A stretch of DNA of 64,000 bases from an uncultured Acetatifactor sp. (GTDB lineage: Bacteria; Bacillota; Clostridia; Lachnospirales; Lachnospiraceae): the NCBI GenBank assembly GCA_934436245.1, contig CAKSAM010000002.1, forward strand, positions 72,429-136,428. Reading direction: 5' to 3'. The notes under the pieces were generated by a model. It worked only from the letters and a program-made list of their open reading frames with translations. It was not told the DNA's origin and did no database searches. The position numbers and the translations under genes were made by a program. Position 1 is the stretch's first letter. The number at the start of each line of letters is the position of its first letter. Below, in pieces: positions 17,637-27,071 of the stretch.

Positions 17637-17665
17637 TTGAAACATATGTTCGGCTATGGTATGAT
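17637..17665 (+). promoter_or_regulatory. ruvAB promoter with LexA box
   Basis: TTGAAA (17637-17642), a 17-base spacer and TATGAT (17660-17665). Overlapping the -35 is GAAACATATGTTCG (17639-17652), which matches the Gram-positive LexA consensus CGAACATATGTTCG at 12 of 14 bases and contains the palindrome AACATATGTT. ruvAB is SOS-controlled in other bacteria, so LexA control is a firm inference. Confidence 0.75.
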
Positions 17666-17731
17666 ATCTATATCATAGCCGGTTTTGCTGGCTGCAATTT
17701 TGATGACAGGAAAGATGAGGTCTTAATATAC

Positions 17732-18358
17732 ATGTTCGCATATGTAAATGGTTTTTTGGAAGATGTCACGGTGGATAATGCTGTGATCGATGTAAATGGA
17801 TTTGGTGTCAATGTACGGATTTCTGCAGATACAGCCTCCAGACTGCCCGGGATTGGAGAGCAGATCCGCCTCTATACCTATACTTATGTGAAGGAAGATG
17901 CATTTTTATTATATGGTTTTCTCTCCAGAAGTGATCTGGAGATGTTCAAACTCTGTATTACAGTAAGTGGGATTGGACCGAAAGGTGCTCTGGCTATTTT
18001 ATCTGTTATGGATGCGGATTCCCTGCGTTTTGCCATTATGTCCGGGGATGCTAAGGCAATCTCCCGGGCTCCCGGAGTAGGGGCACGGACAGCGCAGCGT
18101 CTGATCCTGGAATTGAAGGATAAAATCTCTATTGATGATAATCTGATTTCCCGTGAAATCGCTGCAGGCGGTGCAGAAGGAATTCTGACTGCAGGCAGTC
18201 TGCATATCGACAGTGAGAAGAAAAAGGAAGCGGTGGAAGCACTTGTGGCGTTAGGCTATGGACAGGCAGAAAGTCTCAAGGCTGTTAATGCTATCGAAGA
18301 TGTGGAAACCATGGATTCCGGAGCAATCCTGAAAGCAGCACTGAAAAAATTGTTTTAA
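17732..18358 (+). CDS. ruvA: Holliday junction branch migration protein RuvA
   Basis: RuvA tetramers hold the four-way DNA junction while RuvB motors drive branch migration. The 208 residues have the N-terminal OB domain (MFAYVNGFLEDV to about 65), two helix-hairpin-helix motifs (VSGIGPKGALAIL and APGVGARTAQRLI) and the C-terminal domain that contacts RuvB (about 160-208). It is directly followed by ruvB. The LexA box upstream places it in the damage response. Confidence 0.96.
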   Translation: MFAYVNGFLEDVTVDNAVIDVNGFGVNVRISADTASRLPGIGEQIRLYTYTYVKEDAFLLYGFLSRSDLEMFKLCITVSGIGPKGALAILSVMDADSLRFAIMSGDAKAISRAPGVGARTAQRLILELKDKISIDDNLISREIAAGGAEGILTAGSLHIDSEKKKEAVEALVALGYGQAESLKAVNAIEDVETMDSGAILKAALKKLF

Positions 18359-18373
18359 GGAACTGGATGAATT

Positions 18374-19363
18374 ATGCCTAGAAGAATGATAGAGACAAAC
18401 ATTACAGAAGAAGACATTAAGCTGGAGGGCTCTCTGCGTCCACAGACACTGGATGATTATATCGGACAATCCAAGATAAAGGAGAATCTGAAAGTCTATA
18501 TTACGGCGGCAAAGCAGCGTGGGGATGCTTTGGATCATGTATTGTTCTATGGCCCCCCCGGTCTTGGTAAGACAACACTTGCTGGAATTATCGCCAATGA
18601 AATGGGTGTTCATATGAAGGTGACCAGTGGTCCGGCGATTGAGAAGCCAGGTGAGATGGCAGCTATCTTAAATAATCTGGAAGAGGGAGATCTGTTGTTC
18701 GTGGATGAGATCCATAGATTGAACCGTCAGGTGGAAGAAGTATTGTATCCGGCCATGGAAGACTATTGTATCGATATTATGATCGGTAAGGGTTCCAGCG
18801 CCAGATCGGTACGGCTGGAGCTGCCGAAATTTACACTGGTGGGTGCAACAACCCGTGCCGGACTTTTGACAGCTCCCCTGCGGGATCGTTTTGGCATGAT
18901 CCATCATCTGGAATTTTATACGATTGAGGAACTACAGCAGATTATTATGCATTCTGCCGGAATTCTGAATGTAGAGATTGAATCGGCCGGTGCAAAGGAG
19001 ATGGCCAGGAGAAGTCGTGGCACTCCCAGACTTGCCAATCGTATCTTGAAACGTGTCCGTGACTTTGCGCAGGTAAAATATGAAGGGATCATTACAGAAG
19101 AGGTTGCCAGAACTGCACTGGATCTTATGGATGTGGACAAGATGGGACTGGATCATATTGACCGCAATATCCTTGTTACGATCATTGATAAATTCAACGG
19201 AGGACCGGTAGGACTGGATACACTGTCCGCTGCCATCGGTGAAGATGCCGGTACTATCGAAGATGTTTATGAGCCTTATCTGATAAAAAACGGATTTTTA
19301 AACAGGACTCCGAAGGGAAGAGTTGTCACGGATCTGGCATATCATCATCTGGGACTGAACTGA
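18374..19363 (+). CDS. ruvB: Holliday junction helicase RuvB
   Basis: Hexameric AAA+ motor of branch migration. The 329-residue protein has Walker [12 protein letters not shown], Walker B DEIH, sensor motif GATTRAG, the arginine finger region PLRDRFG and the C-terminal winged helix (about 250-329). It starts 15 bases after ruvA and is cotranscribed with it. The length is typical. Confidence 0.97.
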   Translation: MPRRMIETNITEEDIKLEGSLRPQTLDDYIGQSKIKENLKVYITAAKQRGDALDHVLFYGPPGLGKTTLAGIIANEMGVHMKVTSGPAIEKPGEMAAILNNLEEGDLLFVDEIHRLNRQVEEVLYPAMEDYCIDIMIGKGSSARSVRLELPKFTLVGATTRAGLLTAPLRDRFGMIHHLEFYTIEELQQIIMHSAGILNVEIESAGAKEMARRSRGTPRLANRILKRVRDFAQVKYEGIITEEVARTALDLMDVDKMGLDHIDRNILVTIIDKFNGGPVGLDTLSAAIGEDAGTIEDVYEPYLIKNGFLNRTPKGRVVTDLAYHHLGLN

Positions 19364-19432
19364 TCACAGAAACGTTCCTGCTTTCGGATATATTTGCAGC
19401 TGAACAGTTTCGGTGGGCTTACGAAATTTTAC

Positions 19433-19461
19433 TTGCCACTCTATACATTCTGATATATAAT
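19433..19461 (+). promoter_or_regulatory. Promoter of the zapA operon
   Basis: TTGCCA (19433-19438), a 17-base spacer and TATAAT (19456-19461). Confidence 0.65.
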
Positions 19462-19533
19462 AAATCTTGTATTATTTTTTTTATAAATAGCATATATTGT
19501 GTTTTCAAAAGAGTGTTAAGAGGGGTGTTGGCG

Positions 19534-19935
19534 ATGTCTCCTAAGACAGATACAGAAGTAATCATCGGTGGTAAGGTATTAACCCTGAGTGGCTATGAAA
19601 GTGAAGATTATATGCAGAAGATTGCTTCTTACATTAATGGTAAGATTGCAGAATATGGTAAGCTGGACAGCTTTCGGAGACAGCCTTTGGATAAGCAGAA
19701 TGTATTGCTTCAGCTGAATATTGCGGATGATTATTTTAAAGCCAAAAAGCAGATATCTATTTTAGAGGAAGAGCTGCAGGGCAAGGAAAAGGAACTCTAT
19801 GATTTGAAACATGAATTGATTTCTGCACAGATTAAATTAGAGAATGCAGAAAAGCAGGGAAAGGAACTGCAAAAGCAGTTGGATGAAGACGCTAAAAAAA
19901 TTGTACGTCTGGAGACAGAACTAAAAGGCAAATGA
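19534..19935 (+). CDS. zapA: Cell division protein ZapA
   Basis: ZapA binds and bundles FtsZ at the division site. ATG 19534 is preferred over the upstream GTG because AGAGGGG lies eight bases before it. The 133 residues hold the ZapA core (VIIGGKVLTLSGYESEDYMQ) and a long coiled coil from about residue 60 to the end. The following wall genes make a division-linked operon plausible. Confidence 0.88.
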   Translation: MSPKTDTEVIIGGKVLTLSGYESEDYMQKIASYINGKIAEYGKLDSFRRQPLDKQNVLLQLNIADDYFKAKKQISILEEELQGKEKELYDLKHELISAQIKLENAEKQGKELQKQLDEDAKKIVRLETELKGK

Positions 19936-20003
19936 ATTGACAGCTGTCCGTTTACGGGCAGCTATTTGCTTATATGATGAAGAAAGTGCAATAGGGAAAG
20001 TCC

Positions 20004-22229
20004 ATGAATATAGAAAAGAAAGTAGAATTATTGGCGCCTGCGGGAAATATAGAAGCTTTTTATGGTGCAGTTCATGCGGGTGCAGATGCGATATATTTAG
20101 GTGGGAATCGTTTCGGTGCCAGGGCGTATGCGGAAAATTTTTCAGAAGAGGAACTTGTTTCCTGTATACGATATGCACATCTCTTTGGCAGAAAAGTATA
20201 TCTTACTGTAAATACGCTGGTGAAAGAATCCGAGTTTTCGGAATTATATGATTATCTGAAGCCTTATTACTGTGCCGGCCTTGATGGCGTCATTATTCAG
20301 GATATGGGTGTTTTTGCTTTTCTTCGGGATAATTTCCCCGGGATGGAGCTCCACGGAAGCACACAGATGACGATCACAGGTGAATATGGTGCCGCCTTTT
20401 TAAAGGAACAGGGAGCTTGCCGGGTGGTTCCGGCCAGAGAACTGAACTTGCAGGAAATTCGTCGGATAAAAGAGACTACCGGAATCGAAATCGAGTGTTT
20501 TATTCATGGCGCAATGTGCTATTGTTACTCAGGTCAGTGTCTGTTCAGCAGTATTTTGGGTGGAAGAAGCGGAAATCGTGGGCGGTGTGCCCAGCCCTGC
20601 CGTCTCCCCTATACAACGGAAAACAATAAAAAAGAATGTTATCCTTTAAGCCTGAAAGATATGTGTACTATTGATGATATTCCGGAACTTCTGGAAGCCG
20701 GAATCGATTCTTTTAAGATAGAAGGCCGTATGAAGAAACCGGAATATGCTGCCGGTGTAACTGCGGTTTATCGCAAATATATTGATAAATATTATGCAGA
20801 CCCAAATGCTTCATGGAAGATTTCCAGGGAGGATATGCATACTTTATCCTGCCTGTATATCCGTAGTGAAAGACAGGATGGTTATTACCATAAACACAAC
20901 GGCAGGGAGATGGTTACATGGAGCAGTCCTGCCTACAGCGGTAATGATGATACTCTTTTAGAAAATATCCGGAAAAAATATCTGGAAAATAAATTATTGC
21001 TTCCGGTGCGCATGACTGCATGCTTTCATACAGGTGAAAAGGCGCTATTAACGCTAACCTGCGGCGTAAATCAGATTTCACTGGAGGGTGATGAGGTTCA
21101 GGAAGCTGCGAAACAGCCTATTTCCAGAGAAAATATCATAAAACAGTTGGGAAAACTGGGAGAAAGCAGTTTTTATCAGGATGGACCAGTCATACTTGAG
21201 TTAAGTGACAATGCATTTTATCCCTTGAAAGCAATCAATGAACTGAGGAGAAGGGGAATTGCGCTTTTAGAGGAAAAAATAATCCGGAAAAACGGCTTCC
21301 TCTATGAAAGGGTTCCGGTACAGTCTGCACAGATCAACAAAAAAAATGAGAATTTCATTCCCATGGAAGTGGAAGCTGCAAAAAGTCTTGCTGTCAGTAT
21401 ACAGACACTGCAACAATGGCAGGTGCTTTGCAAATCTTCCGTCTGGAAGAAAGAAAGAACTGACTTTCGGCTGGAACGTTTATATCTGGCGGCAGATTTT
21501 CTGCTGCAGGACAAGCTGCATGCGACACAGATACTGAAAAAGATAAGTTCGGACTACAAAGGAACGATGCAATGCATTGTGGCGCTTCCTAAGATACTGC
21601 GCCTCAGGGATCAGCAGTACCTCAGGGAACTTTATGAGTTTGTACAGGAAAATGCAGAAGATATTCAGGGCTTTCAGGCAGCATCACTGGAACAGATCGG
21701 CTTATTGGAGCAGTGGAAGCTGAAAGATCAGAAAATATATGGTGATCATAGTCTTTATATCTGGAATACCGTTTGTCGCGATTTCTGGAAGAAATATCTG
21801 GAAAGCTTCTGCATGCCGTTAGAACTGACTGCGGCTGAACAGAAATTACTTTCAGACAATCAACTTTCGGTGGAAAAAATGATTTACGGAAGGATTCCCA
21901 TGATGGTTACAGCAAATTGTGTTACAAAAACTACCGACAAATGCCGCATGGATGAGGGAACAGGTATTACTCTGATTACTGACCGTTATCACAAGAAATT
22001 TCCAATCGTGCGTAATTGTATTCATTGCTATAATGTAATTTATAATACGGTGCCGCTATCTCTGCATAAAGATTGCAGCAAGTGGTGTGACCGGGGGATC
22101 GGGCGGATAGATTTTACCACAGAGACAGAAAGTGAGACTCAGAATATTTTAGATTATTTTGCAGGTATCCGCAGAGAATTACCTTATGAAGAATATACCA
22201 CAGGGCACGAAAAACGTGGAGTAGAATAG
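20004..22229 (+). CDS. U32 family protein, RlhA-like long form
   Basis: The 741 residues begin with the U32 barrel: LLAPAGN, GADAIYLGG and the Cys-rich block HGAMCYCYSGQC with GRSGNRGRCAQPCR. A second domain of about 350 residues resembles the extension (DUF3656) of E. coli RlhA, which hydroxylates cytidine 2501 of 23S rRNA with help from prephenate-related metabolism and iron. Despite the old peptidase label, an RNA-hydroxylating role is the likelier one for this architecture. The clustered cysteines near residue 170-195 could bind an iron-sulphur cluster. It follows zapA by 68 bases. Confidence 0.82.
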   Translation: MNIEKKVELLAPAGNIEAFYGAVHAGADAIYLGGNRFGARAYAENFSEEELVSCIRYAHLFGRKVYLTVNTLVKESEFSELYDYLKPYYCAGLDGVIIQDMGVFAFLRDNFPGMELHGSTQMTITGEYGAAFLKEQGACRVVPARELNLQEIRRIKETTGIEIECFIHGAMCYCYSGQCLFSSILGGRSGNRGRCAQPCRLPYTTENNKKECYPLSLKDMCTIDDIPELLEAGIDSFKIEGRMKKPEYAAGVTAVYRKYIDKYYADPNASWKISREDMHTLSCLYIRSERQDGYYHKHNGREMVTWSSPAYSGNDDTLLENIRKKYLENKLLLPVRMTACFHTGEKALLTLTCGVNQISLEGDEVQEAAKQPISRENIIKQLGKLGESSFYQDGPVILELSDNAFYPLKAINELRRRGIALLEEKIIRKNGFLYERVPVQSAQINKKNENFIPMEVEAAKSLAVSIQTLQQWQVLCKSSVWKKERTDFRLERLYLAADFLLQDKLHATQILKKISSDYKGTMQCIVALPKILRLRDQQYLRELYEFVQENAEDIQGFQAASLEQIGLLEQWKLKDQKIYGDHSLYIWNTVCRDFWKKYLESFCMPLELTAAEQKLLSDNQLSVEKMIYGRIPMMVTANCVTKTTDKCRMDEGTGITLITDRYHKKFPIVRNCIHCYNVIYNTVPLSLHKDCSKWCDRGIGRIDFTTETESETQNILDYFAGIRRELPYEEYTTGHEKRGVE

Positions 22230-22249
22230 AGAAAGGTATTGTACCGCTC

Positions 22250-23575
22250 ATGCAGGAATATATAATTGAATTATCCAAATATTTTATAGCTTTTTTCATG
22301 GTTTTATATACAGTAAGCTGTTTTTATACATTCCGCTATCCTATAGGAGAGTATCGGCGTGGAATTTTCGTGTTACAGGATCTGTTGATGTTTCTTGTTC
22401 AGGTACTTTGCTTTTTGAATCTCTCTCTGACCAGTGGCGATTTCCAATATCTTTTTTTCTTTGCATTCATTCTTATTTTTTTGTTTGCAACTATTACGAT
22501 GGTATGTCTGATCTACGAGAATATTAACAGACTATTGCTGAATAATATGTGTATGTTGTTGGGAATAGGTCTTTGTATTGTTTCAAGGCTTTCCTTTGAC
22601 AAGGCGATCAGACAATATATCATTGTGCTGTCATCCCTGATTTTTTCCCTTTTTATACCATATTTACTTGGGAGAATTCATTTTTTCAAAAAGATTACAT
22701 GGCTTTATGCAACGCTTGGAATCGCATTGCTTGGCACTGTATTGGTTCTGGGAGAAGTAACTCACGGTTCTAAAATATCTTTTTCTCTGGGGGGGATTAC
22801 GTTCCAGCCTTCCGAATTTGTTAAAATTCTGTTTTTATTTTTTCTGGCCGGAGCACTTTGGGAAAATATTTCTTTGCAGAGAATTGTCCTGACAGCTATG
22901 ATCGCAGGTGCACATGTAGTGATATTGGTTGTCTCTAAGGATTTGGGAAGCGCTCTGATATTTTTTGTGGGTTTTGTATTCGTTGTGTTTGCAGCCACAC
23001 GGAATTATCTGTATCTTGCTGCCGGATTTGTGGGCGGTGGAGCCGCCTCTTACCTTGCTTATCTGCTGTTTGATCATGTCAGAGTCAGAGTCCTTGCATG
23101 GCAGGATCCCTGGAAATATATTGACAGTAAAGGGTATCAGATCACACAGTCGCTGTTTGCCATCGGAAGCGGAAGCTGGTTCGGCATGGGGCTGTTAAAA
23201 GGAAATCCCACGGCAATTCCATTTGTTGAGGCAGATTTTATCTTTTCCTCTATTTGTGAGGAGCTGGGTGTTATTTTCGGAATCTGCCTGATCCTGATCT
23301 GCATCAGCAGCTTTTTGGAAATGATGCGTATTGCGGTACGTATTCATGACAGATTTTATCAATTGATTGTTTATGGTATTGGTATCATGTATATTTTTCA
23401 GATTTTCCTGACCATCGGAGGTGGAACAAAATTTATTCCCCTGACCGGTGTTACACTTCCTTTTATCAGTTATGGAGGAAGTTCTGTCATGACTACCATG
23501 ATTATGTTTTTTATCATTCAGGGAATCTATATCCGACTGCAGAAGGAAGGAGTGCATAGGGGTGGCAGAAAATAA
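22250..23575 (+). CDS. SEDS family glycan polymerase, FtsW/RodA/SpoVE-like
   Basis: An integral membrane protein of 441 residues with about ten segments. It keeps the SEDS signatures KDLGSALIFF and the C-terminal PFISYGGSS. Family members polymerise lipid II into glycan strands and work with a class B penicillin-binding protein, which is encoded next and overlaps by 14 bases. Whether the pair serves division, elongation or sporulation cannot be told from sequence; the zapA neighbour favours division. Confidence 0.9.
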   Translation: MQEYIIELSKYFIAFFMVLYTVSCFYTFRYPIGEYRRGIFVLQDLLMFLVQVLCFLNLSLTSGDFQYLFFFAFILIFLFATITMVCLIYENINRLLLNNMCMLLGIGLCIVSRLSFDKAIRQYIIVLSSLIFSLFIPYLLGRIHFFKKITWLYATLGIALLGTVLVLGEVTHGSKISFSLGGITFQPSEFVKILFLFFLAGALWENISLQRIVLTAMIAGAHVVILVVSKDLGSALIFFVGFVFVVFAATRNYLYLAAGFVGGGAASYLAYLLFDHVRVRVLAWQDPWKYIDSKGYQITQSLFAIGSGSWFGMGLLKGNPTAIPFVEADFIFSSICEELGVIFGICLILICISSFLEMMRIAVRIHDRFYQLIVYGIGIMYIFQIFLTIGGGTKFIPLTGVTLPFISYGGSSVMTTMIMFFIIQGIYIRLQKEGVHRGGRK

Positions 23576-25052
23576 GTCACAGAATACGCAAAAAAAGAAA
23601 GACATCGCCGGAAAAAAAGCTGCCCAAAACAGAAAACGGATGGGAAACCAACGGGAAATCTGGTTGTCTGCCGGAGGTATCGGGGTACTGTTTTTATGTC
23701 TTTTGATCTATCTTGGGTATTTTGTTGCCACAAGTGAACAGGATATGATCAACAACAGCTATAATTCCCGTCAGCAGATTTTGTTGTCCCGTAATTACCG
23801 GGGATCCATTTATTCCCGTGACGGAGAAATCCTTGCAGAAACTGTCCTGAATGAGAAAGAAGAGGAAAGCCGGAATTATCCTTATAAAAATCTGTTTTCT
23901 CATATTGTCGGATATTCCACCCAGGGCAGAATGGGAATAGAGGCCCTGGCCAATTATTATCTGATCAATACCAATACTTCCCTGGCCAATAAGGTCAAAA
24001 ACGATACAGCAGGAAAAAAGAATCCGGGAGATAATGTATATACTACGCTGGATGTGCAAATTCAGCAGGTGGCAAATGATCAGTTGAATATCTATCGAGG
24101 TGCGATCATTGTAACAGAATGCTCTACAGGTAAAATACTCGCCATGGTATCCCATCCGGATTTCGATCCCAATTCTATTGCTGATATGTGGGATGAGCTG
24201 GTATCCGATGATTCCAGCACTGTACTTTTAAACCGGGCAACCCAGGGACTGTATCCCCCCGGATCGACCTTTAAAATAGTAACTGCTTTGGAATATATTC
24301 GTGAAAATCCGGATACGTATCTGAAATATTCCTACAATTGTAACGGTTCTTTCCGGCAAGGTGACAGCAAGATCAGCTGTTATCATGGATCGAATCATGG
24401 TCAGGTTGATTTTACAAGATCTTTTGCAAAATCCTGTAACTCTTCCTTTGCCAATATAGGAATGAGTCTGGATCGAAATGCATTTCAGGATACTTTAGAT
24501 GATCTCCTGTTTAATAAGGATTTGCCGCTGACGCTGAATTATGCCAAAAGTACTGCCATTGTTTCTGACAGTACTCCTTCTGCTGAAATGATGCAGACCT
24601 CTATTGGTCAGGGAAAAACGCAGATCACACCAATGCATCTGAATATGATCACCTGTTCCATTGCAAATAATGGTGTTCTGATGAAGCCATACGTGATCGA
24701 TCGTGTGGAAAATGATGAGGGTACAGTGGTCAAAAGTTTTAAACCTTCTGAGTACGGACGTCTGATGACAGAAGAAGAGTCTGCGATTCTCAGACAGCTA
24801 ATGACCGATGTGGTACAGGAGGGAACTGCGTCCAAACTGAAGGGACTGGATTATACTGCAGCAGGAAAAACCGGTTCTGCAGAATACAACAATGTCAAGG
24901 GTGACAGCCATGCGTGGTTTACAGGATTTGCACCTGCAGAAGATCCGGAGGTCTGCGTAACGATCATCGTAGAGGGAGCCGGAAGTGGTGGCGACTATGC
25001 TGTGCCAATTGCAAGGCGCATATTTGATACTTACTTTAATGAAAAAGAGTAA
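23562..25052 (+). CDS. Class B penicillin-binding protein (transpeptidase)
   Basis: Cross-links peptidoglycan outside the membrane. The GTG start follows GGAAGG and overlaps the SEDS gene. The 496 residues have a basic cytoplasmic start, one membrane anchor (about 32-54) and a short dimerisation region. The transpeptidase domain has Ser235-x-x-Lys238 (PPGSTFKI), SCN at 291 and KTG at 436, so the active site is complete. The N-terminal pedestal is short compared with FtsI and resembles PbpA-type proteins paired with RodA/FtsW homologues. Confidence 0.92.
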   Translation: MAENKSQNTQKKKDIAGKKAAQNRKRMGNQREIWLSAGGIGVLFLCLLIYLGYFVATSEQDMINNSYNSRQQILLSRNYRGSIYSRDGEILAETVLNEKEEESRNYPYKNLFSHIVGYSTQGRMGIEALANYYLINTNTSLANKVKNDTAGKKNPGDNVYTTLDVQIQQVANDQLNIYRGAIIVTECSTGKILAMVSHPDFDPNSIADMWDELVSDDSSTVLLNRATQGLYPPGSTFKIVTALEYIRENPDTYLKYSYNCNGSFRQGDSKISCYHGSNHGQVDFTRSFAKSCNSSFANIGMSLDRNAFQDTLDDLLFNKDLPLTLNYAKSTAIVSDSTPSAEMMQTSIGQGKTQITPMHLNMITCSIANNGVLMKPYVIDRVENDEGTVVKSFKPSEYGRLMTEEESAILRQLMTDVVQEGTASKLKGLDYTAAGKTGSAEYNNVKGDSHAWFTGFAPAEDPEVCVTIIVEGAGSGGDYAVPIARRIFDTYFNEKE

Positions 25053-25071
25053 TCGGAGGTTTTACGCTACT

Positions 25072-25512
25072 ATGATTGAAGCTACCAGTTGTGGCGGAGT
25101 TGTAATTTTCCGTGGAAAAGTATTACTTCTCTATAAAAATATTAAAAATAAATATGAAGGATGGGTATTACCGAAAGGAACAGTAGAAACCGGGGAGACA
25201 CATGAGCAGACTGCTTTAAGAGAAGTACTGGAAGAAAGCGGCTCCAAGGCTTTTATTGTAGAGTATATCGGACGCAGTGAATATTCTTTTAACGTGCCGG
25301 AGGATGTTGTGGAGAAAGAAGTTCACTGGTATCTAATGGGAACGGGCAGTTATTACAGTAAGCCACAACGAGAGGAATATTTTGCAGATTCCGGTTTTTA
25401 TAAATATCATGAAGCGTGGCACCTTTTAAAATTTGCAAATGAAAAACAAATATTGGAAAAAGCATATGCCGAATATCTGGAAAGAAAAAGGAATAACCAA
25501 TGGAAAGATTGA
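25072..25512 (+). CDS. NUDIX hydrolase
   Basis: ATG 25072 lies behind CGGAGG; the longer frame upstream runs inside the penicillin-binding gene. The 146-residue protein has a complete NUDIX box, GTVETGETHEQTALREVLEE, preceded by the usual beta strands, so it should cleave a nucleoside diphosphate linked to another group. The substrate is not evident. The form resembles diadenosine polyphosphate and nucleotide-sanitising enzymes. It ends the zapA operon and is convergent with the next gene. Confidence 0.88.
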   Translation: MIEATSCGGVVIFRGKVLLLYKNIKNKYEGWVLPKGTVETGETHEQTALREVLEESGSKAFIVEYIGRSEYSFNVPEDVVEKEVHWYLMGTGSYYSKPQREEYFADSGFYKYHEAWHLLKFANEKQILEKAYAEYLERKRNNQWKD

Positions 25513-25537
25513 TTATTCCCATCTCCTCAAACGCATA

Positions 25538-26590
25538 TTAAACATTTTTTACAATTTCAAGTTCCGGTCTCTGCAGTAGATCAACAAATTCATTTTTATC
25601 ATTTTTCAGAATCGGTCGGGAGTATTTATTAGGGTGAATGATAAGTACTTCCCAGATGGTACCGTCATTTAACTGAACATTGGTTCCAATCTGGGCATCA
25701 GCAATTCGTTTCATGATCGGCATCAATAATTCTACATCATATTTATCCAGGCTCTTTTCAAAATTACCCAGAATCTGCAACGGTGTAAGGGCATTGCGGT
25801 AGGTTCTTGGGGATGCCATTGCAATATAGGCATCAATAATTGCTATATATCGGGCATAAACATCAATTTTCTGACCGGACATATGATAGGGATAGCCACT
25901 GCCGTCCAGACGTTCATGATGCATGATCACAGCATTTTTTACATGTTCATTCAGCTCCTGGCTGCGCACCGTAGTATAACCCACAACGGGATGGGTTTTG
26001 ATTACTTTGAATTCCTCGTCAGTAAGCTTCCCGGGTTTCCATAGTAATTCATAAGGAAGCTGGAGCTTGCCGATGTCATAATAGAATCCACAAAGGATCA
26101 GAGTGTTTTTTTCCTCTTCATTCATGGATAACCAATCCGCAAAGGTTCCTGCCAGGAGAGCAGCATTTAATCCCTGCGTGTAGGTAAGCTCATCCTCACT
26201 TGGCATCAGATTATACAGATAATCCAATAAAACAGGACCGGAAGAGATATAATAATACAATTCTTTGTAAATTGTAAGCAAAATAATATCAGCCGGTTTT
26301 CTTCCCATGATCAGGAGCTGCTTCATTGCCAGCTTGTATTGACCCAGAAATAAAGGATATGCCTGCTCAAAGGCTTTAAAATTAGAGTCAAAACGGATCT
26401 TTTCATAATGGGTTGTGGCAAAATCAATATCCTCCATTACTGTAACACACACAAGATTATAACGCTTCAGCTTTTCGATAATCTGTGGTGTGACAGTTGT
26501 TCCCGCAGGATAAATAACACGATCCTGATCCAGAATATCTTCTCCGAGAACCATGTCCGGCTGCAGTTCCATTTTTGTAATAACTTTCAA
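25538..26590 (-). CDS. HD-GYP domain protein with degraded metal site
   Basis: HD-GYP domains usually degrade cyclic di-GMP. The 350 residues have an N-terminal helical region (1-130) and an HD-GYP fold (about 130-310). HHERLDGSGYP (224-234) and His200 are kept. The hallmark HD pair, however, reads Tyr171-Asp172 (FYYDIGKL), and the first metal-binding His near residue 138 is missing. Loss of these ligands suggests a binding or regulatory role instead of catalysis. No GGDEF gene is nearby. It is transcribed alone, divergent from the 26748 gene. Confidence 0.88.
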   Translation of the reverse strand: MKVITKMELQPDMVLGEDILDQDRVIYPAGTTVTPQIIEKLKRYNLVCVTVMEDIDFATTHYEKIRFDSNFKAFEQAYPLFLGQYKLAMKQLLIMGRKPADIILLTIYKELYYYISSGPVLLDYLYNLMPSEDELTYTQGLNAALLAGTFADWLSMNEEEKNTLILCGFYYDIGKLQLPYELLWKPGKLTDEEFKVIKTHPVVGYTTVRSQELNEHVKNAVIMHHERLDGSGYPYHMSGQKIDVYARYIAIIDAYIAMASPRTYRNALTPLQILGNFEKSLDKYDVELLMPIMKRIADAQIGTNVQLNDGTIWEVLIIHPNKYSRPILKNDKNEFVDLLQRPELEIVKNV

Positions 26591-26658
26591 AGGTATGCCC
26601 TCCTCGTTTGTACTAATTCAAGTATAAAATATCATGCTAAAAAGTCAAGCAACAAAAA

Positions 26659-26687
26659 TTGTATTATTCCTTAATCTATGCTATACT
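26659..26687 (+). promoter_or_regulatory. Promoter of the 26748-29166 gene group
   Basis: TTGTAT (26659-26664), a 17-base spacer and TATACT (26682-26687), 60 bases before the first start. Confidence 0.6.
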
Positions 26688-26747
26688 AGAACAAAACATT
26701 TTTACAGATACAGTTTTCGATGGTACAAATTATTAAGGACAATATTT

Positions 26748-27071
26748 ATGGCAGGAAAGCTTAAGTTTGCGTCAGATCTCTATTTGGGAGAGAGCATTGC
26801 ATCCGAAAAACTGGATAAACTAAAAGTACAACTGGAGAGGAAGCCTTTTTTGTCGAATGTATATCTCATTACTCCGGCCAGAAACCCATCAGACCAATTG
26901 GATATTTTTGATGCCAGGCAGCTGATCCAGCCTCATTATAAAAATGAAAGTTTTCTGGTTCTGGGAATTGCATCCGGCTATGAGGAGGCACTACAGCTGA
27001 TCGAACAGATTGCCAGGGAATGCATGGAAACCAGAGGAGACTGTAATCTGCGGGAGTATTTACTATGCTGA
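26748..27071 (+). CDS. Unrecognised 107-residue protein
   Basis: ATG 26748 has AAGGA seven bases upstream; the longer frame would start before the promoter. The soluble protein has a Lys-rich start, a central beta region (NVYLITPARNPSDQLDIFDA) and a helical end. I do not recognise it. It overlaps the DUF2953 gene by 7 bases and is probably coexpressed with the GerW pair, so a link to sporulation is possible but unproven. Confidence 0.7.
   Translation: MAGKLKFASDLYLGESIASEKLDKLKVQLERKPFLSNVYLITPARNPSDQLDIFDARQLIQPHYKNESFLVLGIASGYEEALQLIEQIARECMETRGDCNLREYLLC

Noticed and set aside
20417-20629. Shifted frame inside the U32 gene suggesting a frameshift
   Set aside because: The main frame is continuous over 741 codons with conserved motifs on both sides.
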